NCBI RefSeq assembly: GCF_035083965.1 | Contig: NC_089723.1 | Span: forward strand, 21,231,489 to 21,295,488 | DNA length: 64,000 bases | DNA from: Branchiostoma lanceolatum | Lineage: Eukaryota > Chordata > Leptocardii > Amphioxiformes > Branchiostomatidae | Direction of reading: 5' to 3' | Shown here: in pieces, positions 52,771 to 64,000 of the stretch | Layout of the letters: each line of letters begins with the position of its first letter | Numbering within the stretch: the stretch's first letter is position 1 | Position numbers and translations under genes: made by a program | Notes under the pieces: model-generated | Databases searched by the model: none | The model's input: only the letters and a program-made list of their open reading frames with translations | Told to the model about the DNA's origin: nothing

Positions 52771-53952
52771 AAGACGAGACTAGATATTCTATTTGCCGTA
52801 AATAACTTTGTAGTTTTGGTACATAACGAAAGAGAACTTCAGTAACTTCTACCCTTGTAGTGATCAGCATGTGTGTCTTGGTTATCTCAGCTGGATAGAG
52901 AAACCATACAAAAAGTAGATATAGCTTTTGTAGTTGATTCAACTGTAGAGATAGTTCCAGACCAGAGAAGCAATGGCCACCTGTTCCATGATCCAGTTGT
53001 CTGATTCCCGTAAAATTGAAATGTAATGCATGTACAATACAATAAATACATGTACTTTGCCACTCAACTTCCCTGCAACAAGAAACGAAAGTCCTGCAGT
53101 GAAAAAAGGGGAAGAAATGAAATGAATGCTGGATACTGTATTGAATTGTCGGACCAATATTGCAGATTGTACAAAGAATGATATCAGTGTGTACAAATGT
53201 AAATATATAGCATTGGGTAATACATGTAGTTCAATATTTCTGGATCAGATTAAATTTTTGAGGCTAGATTTGAAATCAGCATGTGTCTAAACCTCTGTGT
53301 ACCAAGTTTTTTTTCTTTTATCTTCAAGTATAAGGAAGATATGCAAGTTGCATATTCAATTAGCGAATGCACATCTTATTACCTCAGGAAATCAATTATT
53401 CATCATAATTAATAATTTCTGAAGCAGATATATAGATTTTATGGCCATATTTAGATTCAGCATGTTACAAAACCCATGTATGCCAAGTTGTTTCCTTGTA
53501 TATTGTACGGTTACAGAGATATTGCAATCTTGCATATTTAAGATGTCCTGTGCCGATGTCCATTTTTTCCCACTTTTGGTGATATTTTGAGATGAGAAAT
53601 CTACAGAAACGATGAAGGCAAAGCTACAAGCTAATATCATTGTAAATAAAGAGAATGCAGCTTATTTGGTGCTTCTATTGTGAATTATTACTGCGTTATG
53701 ACAGTTTTAAGATAGTACATTTTAACGGTTTTTACGGATTCCGGAGAATTTGAGGACTAATTCTCAGACCTTTGAATGGCCGTAACTCGCTAACGGTATG
53801 TCCGATTTTGTTGAAACAAAAGCCATTCTGTTTCTTTCACAAATACCTATCAGATGACACCAAGTACAAAAGATATGAAGAGTTTGAAATTTTTGTTTTT
53901 GCACGGGTGATTCTGGAAGTCAATTTGGCAAAGTATGATGCTCTCGCAAATG

Positions 53953-56800
53953 TTGCCAGGAGTTATTTTGGGACAGCCCACTTCTTGCATGAGGAGGAGT
54001 ATGGGCGAAACATGCTGAATTTGCTCTTAAAGCAAATGACGGCCAGTCTAGTTTTTGTCAGGTTTCTTCTCCTTCTTCTCCTGTCAAATCTTCAAATCGC
54101 TTCTTCTCGGTCGTCCGTCGACCAAATAAGCTGACATTTGGTATGCAGGTAGAGTACGTGTATACCCCTAGACCCTTTTAAAAATTTTTTGATATAAGTT
54201 TTTAAAATGATTTTATGGAGGTTTTTTGGTCATTTTCAGACAAAAGTCGCACATTATGGCCTCCAGTGCCGTGGTGTTGAAACCTGAGGACCTGAAATTT
54301 GGTTTAGTTGTGCATTGGATATTTACCCAAAGGACCCCATTATTTTTTTTTGCATACACTACTTCAAAATGATTTATTTTGCAATTTTTTGATGCAATTT
54401 TTGGTTATTTTCTGTCGGGGCCAGCAAGAACTAGGTCATACTGTAACATAAGCCCTCCTACATAAGTCCCTGTCTGGGACTTAAAACCAAGCAGATGTCA
54501 GGGGGTACCTATACTAATGGTATTACAGAAAGTTATATGTACCTTATGTTACATGGTACGGATGTTATATTTGAGATGTAGGTACCTATAGGAAAGGTGA
54601 CTACACCTGACAATTACTTATGCTAATGAGGACCTAATTCGCATAATGTATGCATAAAGTTGTATGTGCCTTACCGTAAATGCTGCGGATGTCATCTTTG
54701 AGATGTAGGTACCTTTAGGAAAGGCAAACACACCAGGCCATAAATTATGCTAATGAGGACCTAATTTGCATAATCGATGCATGAAGTTGTATGTCCCTTA
54801 CCGTAAAAGCTGCGGATGTCATCTTTGAGGTGTAGGTACCTTTAGGAAAGGCGAACACACCTGGCCATAAATTATGCTAATGAGGACCTCATTTCCATGA
54901 TTTATGCGTAAACTTGTAATTCCCTTACCGGAAAAGCTGCAGATGTCAGACTTGACATGTACGTACCGTTAGCAAAGGTGATCACACCTGGCCATGAATT
55001 ATGCTAATTAGGACCTCATTTGCATAATCGCGCATAAACTTGTATTTCCCTTACCGTGACAACATGTAGGTACATGTAGGAAAGGTGAAAGCACCTGGAC
55101 ATAACTTATGCTCATGAGGACCTCATTTGCATAAATTATGCAGAAACTTGGATTTGCCCAGGAGTTATTTTGGCACAGCCCACTTCTTGCATGAGGAGTA
55201 TGGGCGAAACATCCTGAATTTGCTCTTAAAGCAAATGACGGCCAGTCTAGTTTTTGTCAGGTTTCTTCTTCTCCTTCTTCTTCTCCTTCTTCTCCTGTCA
55301 AATCTTCAAATCGCTTCTTCTCGGTCGTCCGTCGTCCAAATTAGCTGAAATTTGGTATGCAGGTAGAGTACGTGTATACCCCTAGACCCTTTTAAATTTT
55401 TTTTGATATAAGTTTTTAAAATGATTTTATGGAGGTTTTTTGGTCATTTTCAGACAAAAGTCGCACATGATGGCCTCCAGTGCCGTGGTCTTGAAACCTG
55501 AGGACCTGAAATTTGGTTCAGTTGTGCATTGGATATTTACCCAAAGGACCCCATTATTTTTTTTGGCATACACTACTTCAAAATGATTTATTTTGCAATT
55601 TTTTGATGCAATTTTTGGTTATTTTCTGTCGGGGCCAGCAAGAACTAGGTCATACTGTAACATAAGCCCTCCTACACTTACCATGTCTGGGACTTAAAAC
55701 CAAGCAGATGTCAGGGGGTACCTCTACTAATGGTATTACAGAAAGTTATATGTACCTTATGTTACATGGTACGGATGTTATATTTCAGATGTAGGTACCT
55801 ATAGGAAAGGTGACTGCACCTGACAATTACTTATGCTAATGAGGACCTAATTCGCATAATGTATGCATAAAGTTGTATGTCCCTTACCGTAAATGCTGCG
55901 GATGTCATCTTTGAGATGTAGGTACCTTTAGGAAAGGCGAACACACCAGGCCGTAAATTATGGTAATGAGGACCTAATTTGCATAATCAATGCATGAAGT
56001 TGTATGTCCCTTACCGTAAAAGCTGCGGATGTCATCTTTGAGATGTAGGTACCTTTAGGAAAGGCGAACACACCTGGCCATAAATTATGCTAATGAGGAC
56101 CTCATTTGCATGATTTATGCGTAAACTTGTAATTCCCTTACCGGAAAAGCTGCAGATGTCAGATTTGACATGTACGTACCGTTAGCAAAGGTGATCACAC
56201 CTGGCCATGAATTATCCTAATGAGGACCTCATTTGCATAATTCATGCATAAACTTGTATTTCCCTTACCGTGACAGCTGCGGGTGTCATCTTTAAGATGT
56301 AGGTACCATTAGGAAAGGTGAATGCACCTGGCCAAAAATTATGCAGAAACTTGGATTTGCCCAGGAGTTATTTTGGGACAGCCCACTTCTTGCATGAGGA
56401 GTATGGGCGAAACATCCTGAATTTGCTCTTAAAGCAAATGACGGCCAGTCTAGTGTTCGTATGGTTTCTTTCTCCTGTCAAATCTTGTAATCGACTCAGC
56501 TCGGTCGTCCCTGCACCAACTGAGCTCAAATTTGGTATACAGGTAGAGTGGGTAAATACCCTGGGAGATTTTTTTCATTTTTTTCGATATTGACCTTGAA
56601 AGTGATTTTATTGAGGTTTTTCTGACCAAAAACGTACATTTTGGCCTCCTGTGCTCTGGAAATACATCCAAATGACCTGAAATTTGCTATGGTGGCACAT
56701 TGAACAAATATTTAAAGTACCCCATTCGCACTTTCGGCATACAACACTTCGAAATACGATATTAGAGGGTGTTTTTGGGAAGAAGATCGGCTATTTTCCT
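53953..56800 (+). repeat. 1.2-kb tandem duplication with about 120-bp subrepeats
   Basis: The landmark AGTTATTTTGGGACAGCC occurs at 53961, 55163 (one change) and 56366, giving units of 1202 and 1203 bp. Two units are complete and the third diverges after about 400 bases. Each unit begins with a CTTCTCCT-rich block and a TTTTATGGAGGTTTTTTGG segment. It ends with about four or five subrepeats containing CTTACCGTAAAAGCTGCGGA, GATGTAGGTACC and ATTATGCTAATGAGGACCTC. Open frames at the unit starts (53772, 55127, 56318) are the same repeat read three times. Confidence 0.9.
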
Positions 56801-59800
56801 CATATGGGGTCACTGACCTATAGGTCACATTTTCATTCATCTGGGCGGGTGGACTAATTCGGTCAGCCAATGAGAGAGCGCGGATTTATCAAGCTCAACC
56901 TGATTGGTTGAAATAGTCAATTCAATTAGGGGCACTACGCTCCCATCCTTGTGTTGTTATTGTTGTGTCCTACTGAAGTTAAGTGCAATTGAGAAGGCTC
57001 AAAACTTTCCTGGTGGTATTTTTCGACACACGGTGTTTTTCTTATTTTAACACTGCATGGAAACAAAGATTTCCACAAGTTTGCAAGCTTGGACACTATG
57101 GTGAAACCTGACATTTCCTCGCTATGTACACGAATTTTCTACCCCTGTGTCACCAAGATTGGACACCAGTGCGCACAATAGTGCACACAAAGTGTCCAAA
57201 GTTTCCCACGTTAGGGAACAGCCCGTGTCGGGATGTTAACAATAACATTAACAATAACAATAGAGAGTTGTGAAGTGCGTGAAAATTTACCTTGAGCAAG
57301 GAAGTCCTTGCTTTGAGTAATTGTTTAAAGTTTTTGGCAAAAAAATGACGTAAACCTAAGAATTTTCAACCTTCTTGCTTAATTAAGCCCCTGTTAACGT
57401 TACATGTCTACACTATCGGGCCGCGGGGAAGTCTTGAATATCGGCGCTGATCGATAGCGCATTAAACAATATGTGTGTCGTAGTGTTGTACTATAAAAAT
57501 AGTATTTTCATCGCAACCACTGGCACTTGTTTAAAAAAGCCGAAGATTTCTCCACACACAATCGTCTGCAACTTGTTTTGTTTGTGGTACCAGTATTCGG
57601 CTTGATGGCGAAGTTTTGTTGGTCGCCTTTTTGCATATATTAACAGTGTCATGCCAGCGCCATAAATGCATTATATTATCGGTCCTACATTTACTTGAAT
57701 GCATATGGTTTCAAATTGGGAGCGATCCATTTCTGACTGGTCTTCAATTCAATCATTCATTCAAATACCAACATTGCAGACATACAACAAACGTTAGCCT
57801 CTATGCCACAGTCACTTTTTGCGTGGGGAGGGAAATGGGCGAAACATGTTGCGCATGCATTTGCTCCCGCAAATGTTGCCTTTCTAGTTATTTATGTTTT
57901 TGTGTGTCTTTTATAAAAGGAACGTTTTTGTTTTTTTTGTTACATGTGAAAAGACGGTTATGAGGAATGTGTGTATTCGAAGTGCCGTTTCAACATTGGG
58001 AAAAAACGGTGATGATTTTATGTTTCTATTCTGTGTCCTTGCTTATGCGTTCTTTGGATGTTTTTTGTTGTTGTTGTTTTAATGTTTTGACTTTTCGGAC
58101 GTTGTGTCGCGTGGTGGGTATCATGTATTGAAGGTATGGAATGATCGTTTATTTCTGTATGAACCTTTCTGTGGGAGCTATATTTCTGGAAGATGTTGTT
58201 TTCAGGGTACGACGTCACAAAATGATTTAAATGTTAGGGCCCAGCCTGTGGCGGGGTTAACGTTTCATTTTAGTAAGATAGACGCGAGGATGAAAGTAAG
58301 AGGTAAACAACGTGCTTTATTCTGTAATAGTCACCAAGCATTTCATATCCAGGTTAATGTATATCACACTGTCTCAACGGTCACCCTTCATCTCCAGATT
58401 GAAAACTCAGTCCACTGTAATACAAATCATTTCAAGGCATATTCATGAATATGCATCTTACGATAGAAACGATGGCGCAAAAATATACCATATGCTTGCA
58501 CAAAGTACAATGCTGCATGACCACACCAGTTACAAATTGACATGTAGATTTTCCTAGGTACTCCAACACAGCCCCCTGAAAAATTTCATTCTGAGTTGAA
58601 AGCAAAAAGCCTTATGATTATATGAATAGTTTTGTAAGTTTTGTTTAGTCTTCCTTCTTTGTTCCTTTTTGCAAGGCTCGCTGTTCTACTCTGTACTCTG
58701 TATACACATTGTTCTCTACTTTACAATCTTGCTGTCTTTTTTTCACAATTTCTTTTAAGACCATACATATTGTCTTCACGTACAACATTTAGTTACTGGT
58801 ACAGATATAGTTATTATATTAAGAAAAGGAAAAACTTTGCTACCTTAACCCTATGTGGTTGCGCAAGAAAACCTTAGAAACATCATTGTTTAGACCGACA
58901 TTAGTGATTTTTTTATAAAATGCCTGTCAGAAACCCGTTGCCATGGCAACACAAAAATGATAAACTTATTCCATTATCATAAACTTGTTTCCAACTAAAT
59001 TCTATGAAAAGTCATCAAGTTTAATAGTCCTAGCATACGTCGTTTGGCAGTTATGCAATGTCAAAGTTAGCACGGGCACTTTTAGCCCGGCCACCCCCAG
59101 TCTAGATAGGGTGAAATGTCATTCAAAATATATCCAATTCAGCAGGGTAGATTACATGCTCTACAAGTATGTCTAATGATTGAATGATCGCATATAACAA
59201 TTTGTATTTTTGCCAACAATCGGTTGCTCAACAGTCTCCTCCCGGTCAAATGTGGGTTTAATCATGGTGTTTCCACATTTGCGTACAGAGAATTCAGCTG
59301 TGAGGCATGCAGTCGGTGCTGTGTCATAAGATAGATTTCTAGTATCCACGGATTCAGTGATCATTTGAGATGGACTCTGCCCTGTCTGATCATGAGCACT
59401 GGCCATTGATGCAGCTGTGATAGTAGGTGGGACAGATCAAAATTTCAACCTCAATATTTTCCTCTGAAATTTGGTAGGTAAATAGAGCCTGTTACAGGGA
59501 TCACAAAACAGTTTAAATTTTGTTTCTATCATGTTCCCTTCAAGGGCTACAAATTTTTGAAATCTTATTTTTGAGGTATTTTTGTAGAAAAATTATGTAT
59601 CAACAACATGATGAAGACTTAAGCCCCGGGTCATCATGGCATACTTAAATTGTTGTTTATAGATCATAAACAACCTAACAATCAATTTACCATCAACGTT
59701 TGTCGGAAATATAAACATCAGATATGTTTATTAGACATGAAAATTGGTAATTGAGTATATCAGCAGCATGGTGGGAAATCTGTTGTCTCCCTTCACTTTT

Positions 59801-60694
59801 AATTAAGTTCCAGTGCTCCCTTTCTTACCAAAATATAATGAAACCAGATAGGTTGAATTAGAATAACACATGGATATTCATTTCATGACCTTTGCGCTAT
59901 TTGTATTACAAAATGTATTTTAAAAATTATAGGTCAACTGCCATAAAAATACCATTTTGGATCTGTATGATGAAATCGAGAACAACTATTATTAGCGTAC
60001 CGACCTCCAGAAGTATTCTATATAACACATTAGATAGCAATTAATGTATTTTTAAGTAGTAATGACATGATGTATATTTTCAAATGTATCTATCAGTCCA
60101 TTTTGAAGATCAGTTTGTTAACATAATGTTAATGTCAAAAAAGCAAATGAGGACCCAATGAAGGGAAAACTACCACTCTGTACAGCTTTGATCGAGCACT
60201 GAATAAAAGCATTCGTATCTATTATTTTCATACTGTCATAAATGCTCACCTATAACCATTGATAAAACCTGCATGCCACATAGCAGCAACAATCTGCACC
60301 TTAGTACCTAGAAACCCTGAATCTTTCCATCTCCTTAGAGCCATAATGCATTCATCCATTCAAATGTAAAGTAAATTCCAAACAGTCCACCCTATACCAT
60401 TTACAATTATAGACATTTACAAAATACCATTTGCTCTGACATAAGTGGATTAAACACTGTTTCAGCGGAATGTGCTTTGAAGCAATACACTTCTTCACCC
60501 AGTTATGCATAGAAGTGGTGAGGCATGCAGAATAACTAAATGTACAAAAGGACCACTTGATAACCAGTCAAGCAATCTTTCAACTTAATCTCATGATAAA
60601 ACATTACACCCTTTCTACCAATAAAAGTGATCTAATCTTCCTCTTTGTCAGATTAGATTCTGTAGTATTCTGTAGATGGCTGACTTGAGTTGCT
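56801..60694. other. Gene-free stretch before the NHL-repeat gene
   Basis: Frames such as 57616-57963 and 58104-58448 lack recognisable domains, and their codon use resembles random A/T-rich DNA. Near 57400-57480 the sequence is briefly CpG-rich. The part just below 60695 is probably the 3' untranslated region of the NHL-repeat gene on the minus strand. Confidence 0.45.
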
Positions 60695-63600
60695 TTAGTA
60701 TGATCGCTTGGCGCAGAGCTTACGAGCGGCGACTCTCGCAGTCCCCAGCAGGAGAAACACCACGACCCCCGCCAACATGACTGCAGGAGTGCTGTACCAG
60801 TAGGATACAACTGTGGAGGGATAAAATGGATTTTAGTCCAACCCAGTGTACATGTGTGCCATACCTAATGTTAGTCCAACCCAGTGTACATGTGTGTTAT
60901 ACCTAATGTTAGTCCAACCCAGTGTACATGTGTGTTATACCTAATGTTAGTCCAACCCAGTGTACATGTGTGTTATACCTAATGTTAGTCCAACCCAGTG
61001 TACATGTGTGTTATACCTGATGTTAGTCCAACCCAGTGTACATGTGTGTTATACCTAATGTTAGTCCAACCCAGCGTACATGTGTGTTTATATATGACCC
61101 AATGTTCATTCCAACGCAGTGAACATATACATGTGTGTTCATGTTGTACATACCTTGTCTCTCAGGCCTGTTCTGTTCTATATAAACCATTTCAGCAGGT
61201 CCATCGTAGTTGTGTCCGACTGCCGCCACGCTTCTCACCAAGTGGTTGTGCTGTAAGGAACAAAACTTCCGGTTTAGAAGCTTTCTTCTTCAAATGTCAT
61301 CAAAACAATGTGATTGTAACTGGTTTGTAGCAAAATCGTATTGGAAAATATCCTAATATGCAGATGAATTTTTAACTGTGTATGTGATCATTAATCAACA
61401 GATTTTAGCAGTTAACAGACTTTGAATTGTTACTTCGTCTGCATTTTGTCAGCCAGTCTTTTTGAGGTAACAATTGCAATTTGCTGAGTAGAATAAAGCA
61501 ACAGACCAGGAGGTTACAATTCAGTCTTGGATATTCAAGTGTTAAGAATTCACCCATGGTATTTGATACTATATAGCTCAACGTTGCTAACTGACCTGGT
61601 CTGTCACGTAGATGACCTTGTTGTTGGGGTCCATGGTCAGCCCTGTGGGGTGGAAGAATCGAGCGTCTTTGCCTGATCCGTCTTTGTAGCCAGCCTCGGG
61701 TCCGCCTGCCAGGGTCTTCACAATCCCTGGGAAAGAACAGACATTACTTCTCAGGAACCATGTTAATACCATGACATATATCTCATCCTAAGTCTGCAGT
61801 AATCTGATTAGTAATGTAACATTGGTACATTCTCTCCACAAGGCAATCAGGGATGGCAGGTGATGGGGACCGTCTGGACAACATAGGGAACCTGATGTAC
61901 ATTTGACAAAATGTTGCACTAGTATACTCTGAACGCCTTTAGAATTTGATTTCGTGGTAGGGAGAAAATGGAGTGTTCGTGCTGGTTTTTAGTTCGTGGC
62001 TGAAACAAGGGGATGATGGGTGGGCAGAAGACAGAACAACATTTTTGCGGTGGTCTTAAACTATGATTGTGCAAAGCAAACGACTTCTGTGTTAATAAGT
62101 CGTGAAATTGATATTTCCATTGAAAAAGAACTGTGAAAAAAACTTAGCAATCAATAAGTGCGGTTTAAATGCTATTCTCTTGTAACAGGTACATCAATAA
62201 ACAAGACTGAAACACATGTATCGGCAAACACCACGATCATGATACTGAAAAACATTCTTTATTTATTTTGTGGCGCATATACTGACAAAGAGAGTGGTCC
62301 ATATGCCCATGAGTATCGAGTTTATAGTTCCTGACGAAATCTAACATCCTACATTTTCTTCCATTTTTCCCACTATATGAAGTTAAAGTGACCCAGACGT
62401 CTTGATAAGACGCATATGGGTGTCGCCTGTCTCCATTTCTATAGCCCTTAGGCCACGCATTTGTGCAAGTCACTACAGCTACCATACTCTTTCCTAAATG
62501 CTGAGTGTAAAGCAGTACGTGCAAGTCTTTGGTTTGACCCGGCCGGGGATCGAAATCACGACCTACCGTGTTCCAAGGCGAACACTCTACCCACTAGGCC
62601 GATTCACCGGTCACAGGTGAAATGTAATGAACTGTAATTTGGTTATCTTACCTGCCGGGGTCACCATCCTGATACAGTTGTTACCCTGCATAGAAAATAT
62701 TGAGAGAGAATCATTATATACTAAGATTCATTGCGGTATAACAATATCGATTCTCTTGGGATACGTGCGATTTTAAGCCTTGCAAACCAGTTCAGGGCCA
62801 ACTCGCCTGAGTCAATTACTTACACACCAGGTGTCCACTACGCCAAAGCCACATTAAGGCCATCTTCTGGAGCAGTGTATGACTGATTCCGCTGGGCACA
62901 GAATGGCAATGATTCTTTAGGACCAATAATTACCCGCATACCAGAATGCATGCAAATCCATCAAAAGGTGCAAAAACACAAACAGCATAAAAAACAGTAC
63001 CCCTCCGGAGGTAAACCTCCTTCCAAGAGGTAAACCTCCTTCCCGGAGAAGATAACGCAAATTAACAGTTTCAGTGATGTATGATTTATAAGTGTCGACT
63101 TACAAACTCCACCACATACAAGACCCTGTGTGTGGTGTCGAACGTTATCCCTTCAGGATAGTTAAACCTGGCCTCTGCCCCCTTCCCGTCTTTGAATCCT
63201 GGCTCCCCTTTCGGGCTCCCTGCCAGGATATCAACTTCATAACCTGAGGATGGACGCACATGGTTTAGCAACATTAGTACAATAATATATGACAAAGTAC
63301 TCCAAGAGTATGAACCTGCACCAAGACTATGTAGTTTCAAAGAGTACCAGTACCAGATTGATATTCTTGTAACATAAGAATTAGTGTTCACTCTTTACAA
63401 ATCAAAAAATTCTGAAACTACACTCAGTCGTCGATGTGAAATTATGTTCAACAGACAATTCATATGATATTGAGAATGAATACACTTGATAATAGATTGT
63501 CCAACGTATGATGAAGAGAGACAAAAATTGTTAACGTTACAGTCTATTGAATGCAAAACGGATACAATTTTACCAAATATGGAGACAATTATTCAATCTT

Positions 63601-63827
63601 TATCTGTTAAAACTATATCTATATATCTATATACATCTACAAAATAGATAAGGAAGCAACGAAGGATAACTTATAACACTATAACTTCAAACTTTACTGG
63701 GTAAATGTCACAAAATGTATTTGACTTAAGTGTGCAAAATGTACAACTTTACTTATTCTGCATTTATAACCTACAGTAAGCATTTCAATTTACCTTGTAA
63801 GTTGATTGTCCGGATAACATGGTTGTA
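60695..63827 (-). CDS. Membrane-anchored NHL-repeat protein, 3' part (six exons)
   Basis: Minus-strand exons: 63794-63827, 63104-63243, 62652-62685, 61596-61726, 61154-61250 and 60695-60810; the 5' exons lie beyond the window. The reading begins YNHVIRTINLQG, then has two similar units (ILAGSPKGEPGFKDG, ARFNYPEGITFD, VLYVVEF / TLAGGPEAGYKDG, ARFFHPTGLTMD, VIYVTDQ) each followed by N-x-C/H-x-I/V-R. This is the NHL beta-propeller signature. The last exon encodes a hydrophobic segment (PAVMLAGVVVFLLLGT), then RVAARKLCAKRSY and stop, so the propeller is probably extracellular with a very short cytosolic tail. The junctions preserve frame. The ligand is unknown, and the full repeat number cannot be seen here. 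No symbol is assigned. Confidence 0.85.
60833..61098 (+). repeat. 38-bp tandem repeat, 7 copies
   Basis: TAGTCCAACCCAGTGTACAT followed by GTGTGTTATACCTAATGT repeats at 38-base steps (ACCCAG at 60841, 60879, 60917, 60955, 60993, 61031 and 61069). It lies in the last intron of the NHL-repeat gene and is likely length-polymorphic. Confidence 0.95.
61940..62010 (-). repeat. Fragment of the TACTGTAAATGCAG MITE family
   Basis: GGTAGGGAGAAAATGGAGTG and TTCGTGCTGGTTTTTAG match the inner left part of the right arm of the 8965-9169 element, in reverse orientation. Neither terminus is intact. Confidence 0.5.
62240..62625 (-). mobile_element. tRNA-derived SINE in an NHL-gene intron
   Basis: On the minus strand GGCCTAGTGGGTAGAGTG (box A) and GATTTCGATCCCCGG (box B) form a tRNA-like head (about 62545-62612). 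A body follows with TTACACTCAGCATTTAGG and ACTTTAACTTCATATAGTGG. The T-arm does not pair properly, so it is not a functional tRNA gene. Confidence 0.65.
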
Positions 63828-64000
63828 CTAGGAGAAAGGCAAATAGAATAATTAATTCATAATTCTACATGGAATAGAATAGAATCAATTCTAAGTTGAA
63901 AACAATGAAAACGCTGTCAATTACAATTAAATGTAGACTAGACTGAAGGATATTTAACCTTGAGGTTCATGAAATATCCTAAAGGTTGAAGGCCAAAGTA

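Noticed and set aside
60833..61098. CRISPR-like regular repeat
   Set aside because: The 38-bp units are contiguous with no unique spacers, and the setting is an animal intron: a simple tandem repeat.
62545..62612. Possible tRNA gene
   Set aside because: A and B boxes are present, but the T-arm and acceptor stem do not pair, and a SINE body follows.

Overview
The window is animal nuclear DNA: short exons with GT-AG introns, no operons, many small transposons and a high density of TACATGTA-type words. The two recognisable housekeeping genes match their human counterparts almost residue for residue around the active sites. Together with the kinds of SINEs and MITEs present, this suggests an invertebrate chordate, most likely amphioxus (Branchiostoma). 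That species call is inference.

Layout. 1-25077 holds no gene I can support. It carries tandem repeats, hairpins and MITEs; a hAT-type element (10491-13396) with a second transposon nested inside; and a complete young non-autonomous LTR retrotransposon (20860-23102) containing a minisatellite. 25078-38316 (minus) is cytosolic threonyl-tRNA synthetase, rebuilt as 17 coding positions with two alternative last exons of equal length. Its introns hold a second hAT-type element, three copies of a small TIR element, a tRNA-derived SINE and a Mutator-like foldback element. 39910-41435 (minus) is a two-exon mucin-like single-pass membrane protein. 43166-50178 (minus) is RIOK2, a ribosome-biogenesis kinase, in 10 coding exons. 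51764-52770 (plus) may be a small gene facing away from RIOK2, with a perfect 192-bp palindrome in its putative intron. 53950-56800 is a 1.2-kb tandem duplication built from about 120-bp subrepeats. 60695-63827 (minus) is the 3' part of a membrane-anchored NHL-repeat protein whose 5' exons lie beyond the window.

The four main genes all lie on the minus strand but have no evident shared pathway. TARS1 charges tRNA-Thr in the cytosol, RIOK2 acts in late 40S subunit maturation, and the other two look like surface proteins. Exon coordinates were assembled by hand from splice signals, phase continuity and similarity to known families; no alignment was run.
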